A stretch of DNA of 32,646 bases from Proteobacteria bacterium UBA2133 (GTDB taxonomy: Bacteria; Pseudomonadota; Gammaproteobacteria; Arenicellales; UBA868), in the NCBI GenBank assembly GCA_002327725.1, contig DCXP01000018.1, forward strand, positions 1-32,646, written 5' to 3'. Made by a program: the position numbers and the translations under genes. Shown piece after piece: positions 17,118-25,110 of this stretch; within the stretch, counting starts at the first letter, position 1, and every line of letters starts with the position of its first letter. The notes under the pieces are model-generated. The model was not told the DNA's origin and searched no databases. It saw only the letters and a list, made by a program, of their open reading frames with translations.

Positions 17118-18279
17118 AGCGGGCCCGCCGGCTTGGCGCGAAGAGATATCGCTCGCCAACTGGCGGCAAAGCCCGTACAACCGCTTTTCCTTTCATCATG
17201 TACGCGAGTTCATCCCAACTGCCGAGGTCGAAAGCACGCATGAACCTCCGACGTTTTTCCGTAACCTCATTGATACCGGGTGGCTCTCCGGTGAGTTGAA
17301 AGAGGCTGACCTCGCGGCAACGCTTGAAGCCTGTGATACAGATGCTTTCATTGTCGTCAGACAAAACGAGATTGTTTATGAGTGGCATGCCGATCATTAC
17401 CCGGGCCGCCAGCCGCACATTCTTTTTTCAGTCAGTAAATCGGTCACCGGTTTGCTCGCCGGGATTCTCCAGTCCGTGGGGCTTTTGGACCCAAAGGCGC
17501 AAGTCGCCGACTACCTTCCTGAAGCCAAAGACAGCGGATATGGCACCTGCACGGTTCAGCAGATTCTTGATATGCAGGCCGAAATCGACTTTGTCGAGGA
17601 TTACCTCGATCAGTCGGGATCCTTCGCCCGCTACCGGGCAGCCACCGGATGGAACCCGCCATCAGTATCGACCGCCGAACCTGAAGGGCTTGCTGCATTT
17701 TTAATGTCCCTTAAAGGAACGGGTAAGGCTCACGGGCAGATCTTTCGCTACCTTTCTCCCAACTCGGATCTTCTCGGCCTGATCCTCGAGCACGCTACCA
17801 ACGCGCGCTATGCGGACCTCGTATCGAAATATCTGTGGCAACCGCTCGGGTGTGCGCACAATGCCTATGTAACCGTCGACGGCAAGGGGGCCGCCCGTTC
17901 GGCTGGGGGACTCTGCGTGCATCCCTTGGATCTTGCCCTGCTGGGCAGTGCTATCGCGAAGGCGGCCTCGGGCGAGGGTCATCCCGTAATTCCCGCCGAT
18001 TGGATCGAAGATACCCTGACGCGCGGCCATCAAGGCGCCTGGCGGGCGGGTGAGTTTGCGAAACTCTTGCCCCAGGGGGTCTACCGGAATCAGTGGTATC
18101 TGACCGATACTGCATCCCCCGCGGTACTCGCAATCGGGATTCACGGCCAGTGGCTCTATATTGATCCCAAAACGCAGGTCATTATCGTCAAACTCTCTTC
18201 CCAGGCCGAACCGGTGGATGAGTCCCTCGATGTCAAACTGATTGATTTATTCGCCGGTATCTCCCGCGTGCTGTCCTGA
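17110..18279 (+). CDS. NylB-like serine hydrolase (class C beta-lactamase fold), copy 2
   Basis: Predicted cytoplasmic hydrolase, 389 aa if started at GTG 17110, which overlaps the amidase stop by 8 nt; the frame is open upstream to 16969, but that part has amidase-shadow composition. Motifs: S107-V-S-K110, Y214-L-S216, and GIHGQW (343-348). Segments PYNRFSFHHVREFIPTAEV, QQILDMQAEIDF, EDY (Y165), KYLWQPLG and GIHGQ...VIVKLSS match my recollection of NylB more closely than copy 1 does. The position corresponding to NylB D181 is R176, unlike D184 in copy 1, so the two copies probably differ in substrate. Last gene of the cassette; it converges on the MFS gene 41 nt away. Confidence 0.87.
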   Translation: MTEAGPPAWREEISLANWRQSPYNRFSFHHVREFIPTAEVESTHEPPTFFRNLIDTGWLSGELKEADLAATLEACDTDAFIVVRQNEIVYEWHADHYPGRQPHILFSVSKSVTGLLAGILQSVGLLDPKAQVADYLPEAKDSGYGTCTVQQILDMQAEIDFVEDYLDQSGSFARYRAATGWNPPSVSTAEPEGLAAFLMSLKGTGKAHGQIFRYLSPNSDLLGLILEHATNARYADLVSKYLWQPLGCAHNAYVTVDGKGAARSAGGLCVHPLDLALLGSAIAKAASGEGHPVIPADWIEDTLTRGHQGAWRAGEFAKLLPQGVYRNQWYLTDTASPAVLAIGIHGQWLYIDPKTQVIIVKLSSQAEPVDESLDVKLIDLFAGISRVLS

Positions 18280-18320
18280 GCGCACGCCGGCACCGCAATC
18301 GACCTGATTAGCCCGCGCTG

Positions 18321-19688
18321 CTACTGCGGGAGCGGCAGTACGCCGGGCACGGTGTGCGCCTGGTGCAGATCGAAGCAACTTTCATCGACGCGGATATAGG
18401 CAATGCCCTCCCGCGGAAGTACCGTCACATGATCCACCCCGCGCAGCGCACCGAGCTGAAGTTCAAGAGACTCAAGATCGAGATCAGCCTCACTATCGAG
18501 TCGCAAAGTGACGCTGTTTCGAAGTTCAGGCGTGGTGCCCGTGAACGCCAATATCAGCCAGACGAAGGTTGCCAGGGCAGAAAATGCGAAGACAGCTGAT
18601 CCATCGAACATTCCCAGCAGAATGCCCCCCAAGGCGCCGCCCGCGAAGACGCCGGCAAACTCGAAAGTGTTGTAGACCCCGATCGCCGTACCCTTGGCGT
18701 AGCCCGGTGCCAGGCGGGTCATTAATGAGGGCAGCATCGCCTCCAGCAGGTTGAAGCCGACAAAAAAGGACAAAAGACCCGCCACAAGCGGTATCGCCTG
18801 ATCAGTACCCACCAGCAACATCAGCTGAGCGGCCAGCACAATGGCAATCGCAATCCGGAAAACCCGGAACGTGTCCTCGCGGCGCATCCCCACAATCAGC
18901 AGGGGCGCCATCAGCAGGGCAGAACCGATCAGCACCGGGACATAGACCTGCCAGTGGGCATCGCGCTTGAGGTCGAGCGTGTCCACAAGGGTAAAGGGGA
19001 TCACCACAAAGGCGGCCGTCAGCACCATATGCAGGATGAAGATGCCAAGATCGAGGCGCAACAAATGTCCGTTGGCAAGCACCTCCCGAAAATAAACGCG
19101 ACTGGCCCTTGAACCCGGATCCCGGGCGGCGTGCTGCGGCGTTGGCACCCACCAGGCAATCACCGCGATACAGCCAAGCGCCAGTGCGGCGGTCAACCAG
19201 AAGAGACCGCTGAGGCCCACCCAACGGTCCAGCACCGGCCCCGCCATGAGTGCCAGCAAAAATGACGCACCGATGCTGATTCCGATCACTGCCATTGCCT
19301 TGACCCGCTGCTGTTCACGGGTCAGATCTGCCACCAGCGCAAGCACCACGGCCGCGATCGCGCCGCTGCCCTGCAGTGCCCTGCCGATGATGACGCCCGT
19401 CAGGGTGTCGGAAACCGCTGCAACCATGCTGCCAAGCGCAAACACCAAAAGCCCCAGAATAATCAGCGGCTTTCGCCCAAAACGGTCCGACAGGGCCCCA
19501 AAACCGATCTGGAACAGTGCCTGGGTCAACCCGTAGATACCGACGGCGAGCCCGATCATGAATGGGGTTGCCCCGTCGAACTGGGCGGCATAGAGGGCCA
19601 TCACCGGCAGCACCAGGAACAGCCCGAACATGCGCAGACTGAAGACCCCGGCGAGCGCGGCCACCGACCGCCGCTCGGAGGTATTCAT
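18321..19688 (-). CDS. yajR: YajR-like MFS transporter with C-terminal ferredoxin-like (YAM) domain
   Basis: Proton-driven efflux-type transporter in the inner membrane, 455 aa. Start at ATG 19688 is supported by AAAGG 6 nt upstream; an in-frame start at 19715 is not. About 12 hydrophobic segments, with MFS motif A as GALSDRFGRKPLI (64-76). After the last membrane segment a soluble tail of about 65 residues (SVTLRL...VDHVTVLPREGIAYIRVDE) has the beta-alpha-beta pattern of the YAM domain of E. coli YajR. The substrate of this family is not established. The gene is divergent from uvrA with a 188-nt shared upstream region; the combination MFS / uvrA divergent with ssb following the MFS gene is a common gammaproteobacterial arrangement, here interrupted. 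Confidence 0.88.
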   Translation of the reverse strand: MNTSERRSVAALAGVFSLRMFGLFLVLPVMALYAAQFDGATPFMIGLAVGIYGLTQALFQIGFGALSDRFGRKPLIILGLLVFALGSMVAAVSDTLTGVIIGRALQGSGAIAAVVLALVADLTREQQRVKAMAVIGISIGASFLLALMAGPVLDRWVGLSGLFWLTAALALGCIAVIAWWVPTPQHAARDPGSRASRVYFREVLANGHLLRLDLGIFILHMVLTAAFVVIPFTLVDTLDLKRDAHWQVYVPVLIGSALLMAPLLIVGMRREDTFRVFRIAIAIVLAAQLMLLVGTDQAIPLVAGLLSFFVGFNLLEAMLPSLMTRLAPGYAKGTAIGVYNTFEFAGVFAGGALGGILLGMFDGSAVFAFSALATFVWLILAFTGTTPELRNSVTLRLDSEADLDLESLELQLGALRGVDHVTVLPREGIAYIRVDESCFDLHQAHTVPGVLPLPQ

Positions 19689-19815
19689 CGGAAACCTTTC
19701 AGTGCGTAACGTCAACAGCGTCTATCCAGAATAGCGATCCGGCACCCCGACCCGGTTGTGGCTGTCTGGCGCGCGTTACGGCACAGACCCTTACCCAGCG
19801 AGACGTGAAAAGACT

Positions 19816-19845
19816 TTGAACCCAGGGACACAAGGGACGTAATAT
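19816..19845 (+). promoter_or_regulatory. Candidate promoter for uvrA
   Basis: TTGAAC (19816-19821) and TAATAT (19840-19845) are 18 bp apart, each matching 4 of 6 consensus positions, and lie about 30 nt before the uvrA start. No LexA-type operator (CTGT-N8-ACAG) is found in the 188-nt uvrA/MFS gap, so SOS control of the E. coli type is not supported. Confidence 0.35.
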
Positions 19846-19876
19846 TAACAGTTTGCTTTTCCGCAACCCAGCACCC

Positions 19877-22726
19877 ATGCGCAAGATCAAGATCCGCGGA
19901 GCCCGGACCCACAATCTGCAGAGCGTCGACATCGACCTGCCCCGCGACAGGCTGATCGTCATCACCGGCCTGTCGGGATCCGGAAAATCATCGCTGGCCT
20001 TTGACACCATTTATGCCGAAGGTCAGCGCCGCTACGTCGAGTCACTTTCGGCCTACGCCCGGCAATTCCTCTCGCTGATGGAAAAACCGGATGTGGATCT
20101 TATCGAAGGTCTGTCGCCGGCCATCAGCATCGAACAAAAGGCGGCATCCCATAACCCCCGCTCCACGGTCGGCACCGTGACCGAGATCTATGACTATCTG
20201 CGCCTTTTGTACGCACGGGTCGGCGAACCCCGCTGCCCGGATCATGGCGTCACCCTGGCCGCGAGTACGGTGAGTGAAATGGTCGACCGGGTGATGACGC
20301 TCGACGAAGGTGCCCGGATTCTGCTGCTGGCTCCGGTTGTTCAGGACCGCAAGGGTGAGTACCAGCAGCTTCTGAAAAACCTGCTGGGTCAGGGTTTTGT
20401 CCGCGCCCGGATCGACGGGGTCGTACACGAACTGGACAGTCCTCCTGTGCTCGACCGCAAACGCAAGCACAGCATTGACGTGGTCGTCGATCGCGTCGTG
20501 ATCAAGCCGGATATTGCGCAGCGCCTTGCCGAGTCATTCGAAACCGCGCTCGCTGTCGCCGATGGCCTTGCGCTGGTACAGGCGCTACCCGGTGAAGGTC
20601 AAGCCGAAATCCCGGAAATGCTGTTTTCTGCCCGTTATTCCTGTCCTCACTGCGGATACAACCTCACCGAACTCGAGCCCCGGCTCTTTTCATTTAACAA
20701 CCCGGCCGGCGCCTGTCCGGAATGCGACGGCCTTGGGGCCCGCCAGTTTTTTGACCCCGACCGGGTCATTCATGATGAGACCTTGAGTCTTGCGGCCGGT
20801 GCGATTTCCGGCTGGGACCGGCGCAATGCCTTTTATTTCCAGATGCTGAACTGCCTGGCTGAACATTACGGCTTCGATATTGAAAAGCCGTTTCGCCGTC
20901 TGCCGAAAAAGATTCGCGAAATCATCCTGTACGGCAGCGGCAAGGAGAAAATCAACTTCAGCTACCTGCGCGCGCACGGCCGGCGTCCCCGACGGCGGAC
21001 ACACAGTTTCGAAGGGGTTATCCCGAACATGGAGCGGCGCTACCGCGAGTCCGAATCCAATACGATCCGCGAGGAACTGGCACGCTATCTCAATACCCAT
21101 CCCTGTGCAAGCTGCCAAGGCAGCAGGCTCAAGACATCCGCACGCCATGTGTTCGTCGGCAACTGTCCGGTTCATCAGCTGACCGCGATGCCGATCGAAT
21201 CCTCTCTTGAGTTTTTCGATACCCTTTCCCTGCCCGGGCACCAGGGCGAAATCGGCGCGCGCATCATCCGGGAGATCAGCGAACGGCTGCGCTTTTTAGT
21301 CAACGTCGGTCTTGAGTACCTGACGCTGGACCGCACGGCGGAGACCCTGTCTGGCGGTGAAGCACAACGAATCCGTCTAGCCTCCCAGATCGGTTCCGGG
21401 CTGGTGGGCGTCATGTACATTCTCGATGAACCCTCCATTGGGCTTCACCAGCGGGACAATCAACGCCTGCTCGATACCCTGTTTCATCTGCGGGACCTGG
21501 GCAATACCGTAGTGGTGGTGGAACACGATGAAGAAGCCATCCGTAGCGCCGATCACATTGTTGACCTCGGTCCGGGCGCGGGTATTCACGGAGGCCGCGT
21601 CGTGGCCGAAGGCAGCGTACAACAGGTCCTCAAGGCACCCGAGTCGGTCACCGGTCAGTATCTCACCGGCATTCAGACGATTGATGTCCCGAGCCAGCGC
21701 ACTCAAGCCGATCCGGCGAGACAACTCAATATCCGGGGCGCAAGGGGCAATAACCTGAACGGAATCGATGTATCGCTCCCGGTGGGTCTCCTGACCTGTG
21801 TCACCGGGGTATCCGGCTCGGGCAAGTCGACGCTCATCAACAACACGCTCTACCCCGCCATGGCACGGCACCTGCACTCCGGCCGGCAGCAGGCAGCGCC
21901 GCACAACAGGATCGAGGGCCTGGAACAGTTCGACAAGGTCATTGACATCGATCAAAGCCCCATCGGCCGCACACCCCGCTCCAACCCCGCCACCTACACC
22001 GGGCTCTTTACCCCGATTCGCGAACTCTTTGCAGGCACCCCCGAATCCCGCGCCCGTGGATACAAGGTTGGGCGGTTTTCTTTTAATGTCCGTGGAGGAC
22101 GGTGCGAAGCCTGTCAGGGCGACGGACTGATCAAGGTCGAGATGCACTTCCTGCCGGATATTTATGTGCCCTGCGACAACTGCCAGGGCAAGCGCTACAA
22201 CCGCGAAACCCTTGATATCCGATACAAGGGCTGCACCATTCACGAAGTACTCGACATGACCGTCGCCGAGGCGGGCGAATTTTTCGACGCGATTCCGGTC
22301 ATTAAACGAAAACTCGACACGCTGCTTGATGTTGGGCTTGGCTACATCCGTCTGGGACAAAGCGCGACCACCCTTTCCGGCGGAGAAGCACAGCGCACCA
22401 AACTGTCAAGAGAGCTTTCCAAACGCTCGACCGGACGCACGCTGTATATCCTCGATGAACCCACAACCGGTCTTCACTTTCATGACATCCGCCAGCTTCT
22501 GGTCGTCCTGCACCGCCTTCGCGATCAGGGCAACACGGTGGTCGTGATCGAGCACAACCTCGATGTGATCAAAACCGCGGACTGGATCATCGACCTCGGA
22601 CCCGAGGGCGGCCAGCGCGGCGGACATCTGATCGGCACAGGCACACCTGAAGACCTCGCCAGTAACGCTGACTCGTATACCGGCCGGTTCCTCAAAAATC
22701 TGCTGGAACAGCGGATCGCCTCCTGA
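19877..22726 (+). CDS. uvrA: Excinuclease ABC subunit A
   Basis: DNA-damage recognition ATPase of nucleotide excision repair, 949 aa from ATG 19877 (a TTG at 19853 is in frame but not family-like), close to the usual 940. First nucleotide-binding domain: Walker A GLSGSGKS (31-38), later LSGGEAQRIRLASQIG and ILDEPSIGLH. Second: Walker A GVSGSGKST (about 644-652), LSGGEAQRTKLSRELSK and ILDEPTTGLH. Zinc-binding cysteines are seen in CPHCGY...CPECDGLG and in CEACQGDG...CDNCQGKRY. The gene appears intact. The second signature has Thr (QRTKL) where Val is usual, a conservative change. It lies divergent from the YajR-like gene. Confidence 0.98.
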   Translation: MRKIKIRGARTHNLQSVDIDLPRDRLIVITGLSGSGKSSLAFDTIYAEGQRRYVESLSAYARQFLSLMEKPDVDLIEGLSPAISIEQKAASHNPRSTVGTVTEIYDYLRLLYARVGEPRCPDHGVTLAASTVSEMVDRVMTLDEGARILLLAPVVQDRKGEYQQLLKNLLGQGFVRARIDGVVHELDSPPVLDRKRKHSIDVVVDRVVIKPDIAQRLAESFETALAVADGLALVQALPGEGQAEIPEMLFSARYSCPHCGYNLTELEPRLFSFNNPAGACPECDGLGARQFFDPDRVIHDETLSLAAGAISGWDRRNAFYFQMLNCLAEHYGFDIEKPFRRLPKKIREIILYGSGKEKINFSYLRAHGRRPRRRTHSFEGVIPNMERRYRESESNTIREELARYLNTHPCASCQGSRLKTSARHVFVGNCPVHQLTAMPIESSLEFFDTLSLPGHQGEIGARIIREISERLRFLVNVGLEYLTLDRTAETLSGGEAQRIRLASQIGSGLVGVMYILDEPSIGLHQRDNQRLLDTLFHLRDLGNTVVVVEHDEEAIRSADHIVDLGPGAGIHGGRVVAEGSVQQVLKAPESVTGQYLTGIQTIDVPSQRTQADPARQLNIRGARGNNLNGIDVSLPVGLLTCVTGVSGSGKSTLINNTLYPAMARHLHSGRQQAAPHNRIEGLEQFDKVIDIDQSPIGRTPRSNPATYTGLFTPIRELFAGTPESRARGYKVGRFSFNVRGGRCEACQGDGLIKVEMHFLPDIYVPCDNCQGKRYNRETLDIRYKGCTIHEVLDMTVAEAGEFFDAIPVIKRKLDTLLDVGLGYIRLGQSATTLSGGEAQRTKLSRELSKRSTGRTLYILDEPTTGLHFHDIRQLLVVLHRLRDQGNTVVVIEHNLDVIKTADWIIDLGPEGGQRGGHLIGTGTPEDLASNADSYTGRFLKNLLEQRIAS

Positions 22727-22860
22727 GCGGTGGCGGTTCAGGAACACCGAAAAACTGCGGGGTTTTATTGGTCCTGGCCAGACTATATTGCCAAAATCTA
22801 CGGGTTTCAGTCACTCCTGTGGTACGGTGCCTTTTCAGTAACAGTGGTCGTCGTTCCGCC

Positions 22861-22875
22861 CGGCACTTTGTGCCG
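22861..22875 (+). other. Short hairpin in the former aceE leader
   Basis: CGGCAC, loop TTT, GTGCCG: a perfect 6-bp stem in the 198-nt gap between uvrA and the aceE remnant. There is no U-run, so it is not an intrinsic terminator for uvrA. It may be a leftover leader structure of the pyruvate dehydrogenase operon or chance. The rest of this gap holds a TATATT (22784-22789) without a good -35 partner. Confidence 0.25.
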
Positions 22876-22924
22876 TTAACGGCCCGCGCTTCGCGTTGCG
22901 AACGCACTTTTCCGAGGAATGCCC

Positions 22925-23197
22925 ATGGTCGATTCCACTCCGGATACGGATCTTGGCCCGCTCGAGACCCAGGAATGGCAGGATGCCTTAAGCACCGTCA
23001 TCGAGCGTGAAGGCCAGGAACGCGCTCACTTTCTCCTCGAGACCCTGATCGACCAGGCCCGGCGCAGCGGCACCCATATCCCGTTCCGGCCGACCACGGC
23101 GTACTCAATACCATCCCTGCGGCCGGAGAGATTCTGGAGGTTCTGGTACCGCAAGGCGGGCAGGTATCCGAGGGAGACCCGGTGGCCAAGGCCATGA
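22925..23197 (+). pseudogene. aceE: aceE remnant: N-terminus of pyruvate dehydrogenase E1, fused to lipoyl-domain sequence out of frame
   Basis: ATG 22925 is preceded by GAGGA 6 nt upstream. The first about 60 residues (PLETQEWQDAL, VIEREGQERAHFLLETLI, THIPFRPTTAY) match the start of homodimeric AceE, a protein of about 890 aa. After TTAY, near 23100, the similarity stops and the reading frame runs 30 residues of unlikely protein to a TGA at 23195-23197. In the +1 frame the same DNA reads LNTIP, then AAGEILEVLVPQGGQVSEGD, which is the second half of a lipoyl domain, continuing into lpd. So aceE after about codon 60, all of aceF and the start of a lipoyl domain are missing. A single missing base after TAC would also explain the LNTIP frame. 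Real deletion or assembly collapse cannot be told apart here. Confidence 0.75.
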
Positions 23198-24711
23198 TCC
23201 AGCCCCCGGCGCCGTCAGCGTTGTCTTCCGACGCAGCGCCGGTCAAGGCTGCGACCCCTTCCGCGCCGGATCCCGAGGATCAGCCAGATGCGGACACAGC
23301 CGCGGGTGAAGCCTTCGACCTTGCGGTACTCGGCTCCGGGCCCGGCGGTTATACCGCGGCATTTCGTGCAGCCGACCTGGGTCTCAAGGTCTGCCTGATT
23401 GAACGTTACCCAACGCTCGGCGGCGTCTGCCTGAATGTGGGCTGTATCCCTTCCAAAGCATTGCTGCATGCGGCACGGGTGATCGAAGAAACCCGGGAGA
23501 TGCGCGCCCACGGCATCGATTTTGGGGAGCCCAAAATTGACCTTGCACAGTTAGGCAGCTGGAAAGACAAGGTCGTCAGCCAACTGACCAGTGGGCTCTT
23601 CGGTCTTGCGAAAAAACGCAAGGTACAGGTGATCACAGGCACCGGCCGCTTCGAATCGCCATACGAGCTGAGTGTTCTTACCGACCGCGGCGAAGAGCGC
23701 GTCCGCTTTCGCCAGGCCATCATTGCCGCCGGGTCACAGGCGGTGACACTACCCGGCCTGCCGGAGGATCCCCGCATCTTCGACTCGACCGGAGCGCTCT
23801 CGCTCAATGCCATTCCGCCCCGTATGCTGGTCATCGGCGGCGGCATCATCGGCCTTGAAATGGCAACGGTGTACCTGGCCATGGGCAGCAAAGTCAGTAT
23901 CGTGGAGATGGTGCCGCAACTGATGCCGGGAGCCGATGCCGATCTTGTGAAGCCGCTTGCCAAGCGTCTTAACGCCCAGTGCGATGGTGTTTATCTTGGC
24001 ACCCGGGTCACGAACGTTGAAGCACGCCAGCACGAACTCAAGGTCAGTTTCGAGGGTGACAAGGCGCCTGCCGATGGGTCTTATGATGCAGTGCTGGTCG
24101 CTGTCGGTCGCTCGCCCAACGGCCGTAATATCAACGCTGAAGCGGCCGCCGTCGCCGTAGACGACCGGGGTTTTATTGCGGTGGATTCCCAGCAGCGGAC
24201 CAATCAGCCGCACATCTTCGCCATCGGCGATATCGCCGGACAACCGATGCTCGCACACAAGGCCACACATGAAGGAAAGGCGGCTGCCGAGGTCGCCGCG
24301 GGACACAAAAGCGGTTTTGAAGCCCGGGTCATTCCCTCGGTGGCCTACACCGATCCCGAGGTCGCCTGGGTGGGCATAACGGAAACCGAGGCCGGGGAAC
24401 AGGGTATCGAATTCCAGAAAGGCGTATTCCCCTGGGCAGCAAGCGGCCGGGCTCTTGCCCTGGCGCGAAGTGAAGGATTTACCAAACTGCTCTTTGACCC
24501 GGTAACGCAGCAGATTATCGGCGGCGGCATCGTCGGGCCCAATGCCGGAGACCTGATTGCCGAGGTTGGCCTTGCGATTGAAATGAACTGTGTCGCCCAG
24601 GATGTCGGACTCACCGTGCATCCCCATCCCACCCTCTCAGAAACCATTGCACTCGCCGCAGAAGCCTTTGAGGGAACGATTACGGATCTTTACCTGCCGC
24701 GCAAACGCTGA
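23182..24711 (+). CDS. lpdA: Dihydrolipoyl dehydrogenase (E3), core intact, lipoyl domain lost
   Basis: FAD enzyme that reoxidises dihydrolipoamide of 2-oxo-acid dehydrogenases or glycine cleavage. From GTG 23182 (AGGGAG 5 nt upstream) it is 509 aa; ATG 23194 is an alternative that overlaps the stop of the aceE remnant as ATGA. Residues 1-45 are an Ala/Pro/Asp-rich linker like that following a lipoyl domain. The catalytic core starts at FDLAVLGSGPGGYTAA (FAD loop 51-56), has redox cysteines C83 and C88 (GGVCLNVGCIPSK), the NAD-site GGGIIGLEMATVY, AIGDIAG and the His-Glu pair H482/E487 (HPHPTLSE), and ends in LYLPRKR. The core is full length. The upstream lipoyl half-domain in the same frame shows the gene once coded for a lipoyl-E3 fusion of a pyruvate dehydrogenase operon. 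Confidence 0.92.
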   Translation: MAKAMIQPPAPSALSSDAAPVKAATPSAPDPEDQPDADTAAGEAFDLAVLGSGPGGYTAAFRAADLGLKVCLIERYPTLGGVCLNVGCIPSKALLHAARVIEETREMRAHGIDFGEPKIDLAQLGSWKDKVVSQLTSGLFGLAKKRKVQVITGTGRFESPYELSVLTDRGEERVRFRQAIIAAGSQAVTLPGLPEDPRIFDSTGALSLNAIPPRMLVIGGGIIGLEMATVYLAMGSKVSIVEMVPQLMPGADADLVKPLAKRLNAQCDGVYLGTRVTNVEARQHELKVSFEGDKAPADGSYDAVLVAVGRSPNGRNINAEAAAVAVDDRGFIAVDSQQRTNQPHIFAIGDIAGQPMLAHKATHEGKAAAEVAAGHKSGFEARVIPSVAYTDPEVAWVGITETEAGEQGIEFQKGVFPWAASGRALALARSEGFTKLLFDPVTQQIIGGGIVGPNAGDLIAEVGLAIEMNCVAQDVGLTVHPHPTLSETIALAAEAFEGTITDLYLPRKR

Positions 24712-24726
24712 CGCCGACGCACCCGA

Positions 24727-25110
24727 TTGGCTGTGCCGCCTGTGCTCTCCTTTACTGTGACCGGTTCGGGACCGCCGGTGGTTATTCTGCATGGCCTGTT
24801 CGGCTCGGCTGTGAACTGGCGCCGCATTGCAGATGCGCTTTCCAGCCGTTGGCAGGTCTTTTCTCTGGACCTGCCCAATCACGGGGATTCGCCCTGGACC
24901 GATGATATGTCGTACCCGGCCCAGGCTCTCGCCGGGTTCATTTCAGGGCATGTGCCGGAGGATCCGATCGTGATCGGACACAGTATGAGCGGCAAGGCGG
25001 CAATGGCGCTCGCGCTCTGTATCCAGGATGCAGGACACTGGCTTCATGTACAAAAGCCGGGTGCGCTGATTGACGCCTTTGAGGATTTTGCCGAGAACGC
25101 CGGACCTTAG
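24727..25110 (+). pseudogene. Alpha/beta-hydrolase (YbfF-like) with large in-frame internal deletion
   Basis: 127 aa from TTG 24727 (GTG 24733 also possible), half the usual 250-260 aa. The N-terminal half is normal: HGLFGSAVNWR oxyanion segment, LDLPNHGDSPW, and the nucleophile elbow GHSMSG with S86. Right after AAMALAL (residue about 97) the sequence jumps to IQDAGHWLHVQKPGALIDAF, which is the catalytic-histidine block and final helix that normally lie about 120 residues further on. The cap domain and acid residue are gone, so activity is very unlikely. The stop overlaps, tail to tail, the stop of the FkbM gene. It follows lpd by 15 nt. Assembly collapse is an alternative. Confidence 0.7.

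Noticed and set aside
14486..18279. The two serine hydrolases as true class C beta-lactamases (antibiotic resistance)
   Set aside because: They lack signal peptides and the KTG motif and resemble NylB-type cytoplasmic hydrolases instead.
19762..19786. CTGT ... ACAG arms between the MFS gene and uvrA that resemble an SOS (LexA) box
   Set aside because: The arms are 17 bp apart; the E. coli-type LexA operator needs 8 bp, and the rest of the consensus is absent.
21377..22360. 327-codon open frame antisense to uvrA (and a 292-codon one antisense to lpd at 23749-24627)
   Set aside because: GC-rich coding DNA commonly leaves the antisense frame open; neither looks like a protein.
22768..22784. 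TTGGT followed by GCCAG upstream of the aceE remnant, possible PdhR operator
   Set aside because: Only the left half matches the PdhR half-site I remember (TTGGT...ACCAA); the right half is too different.
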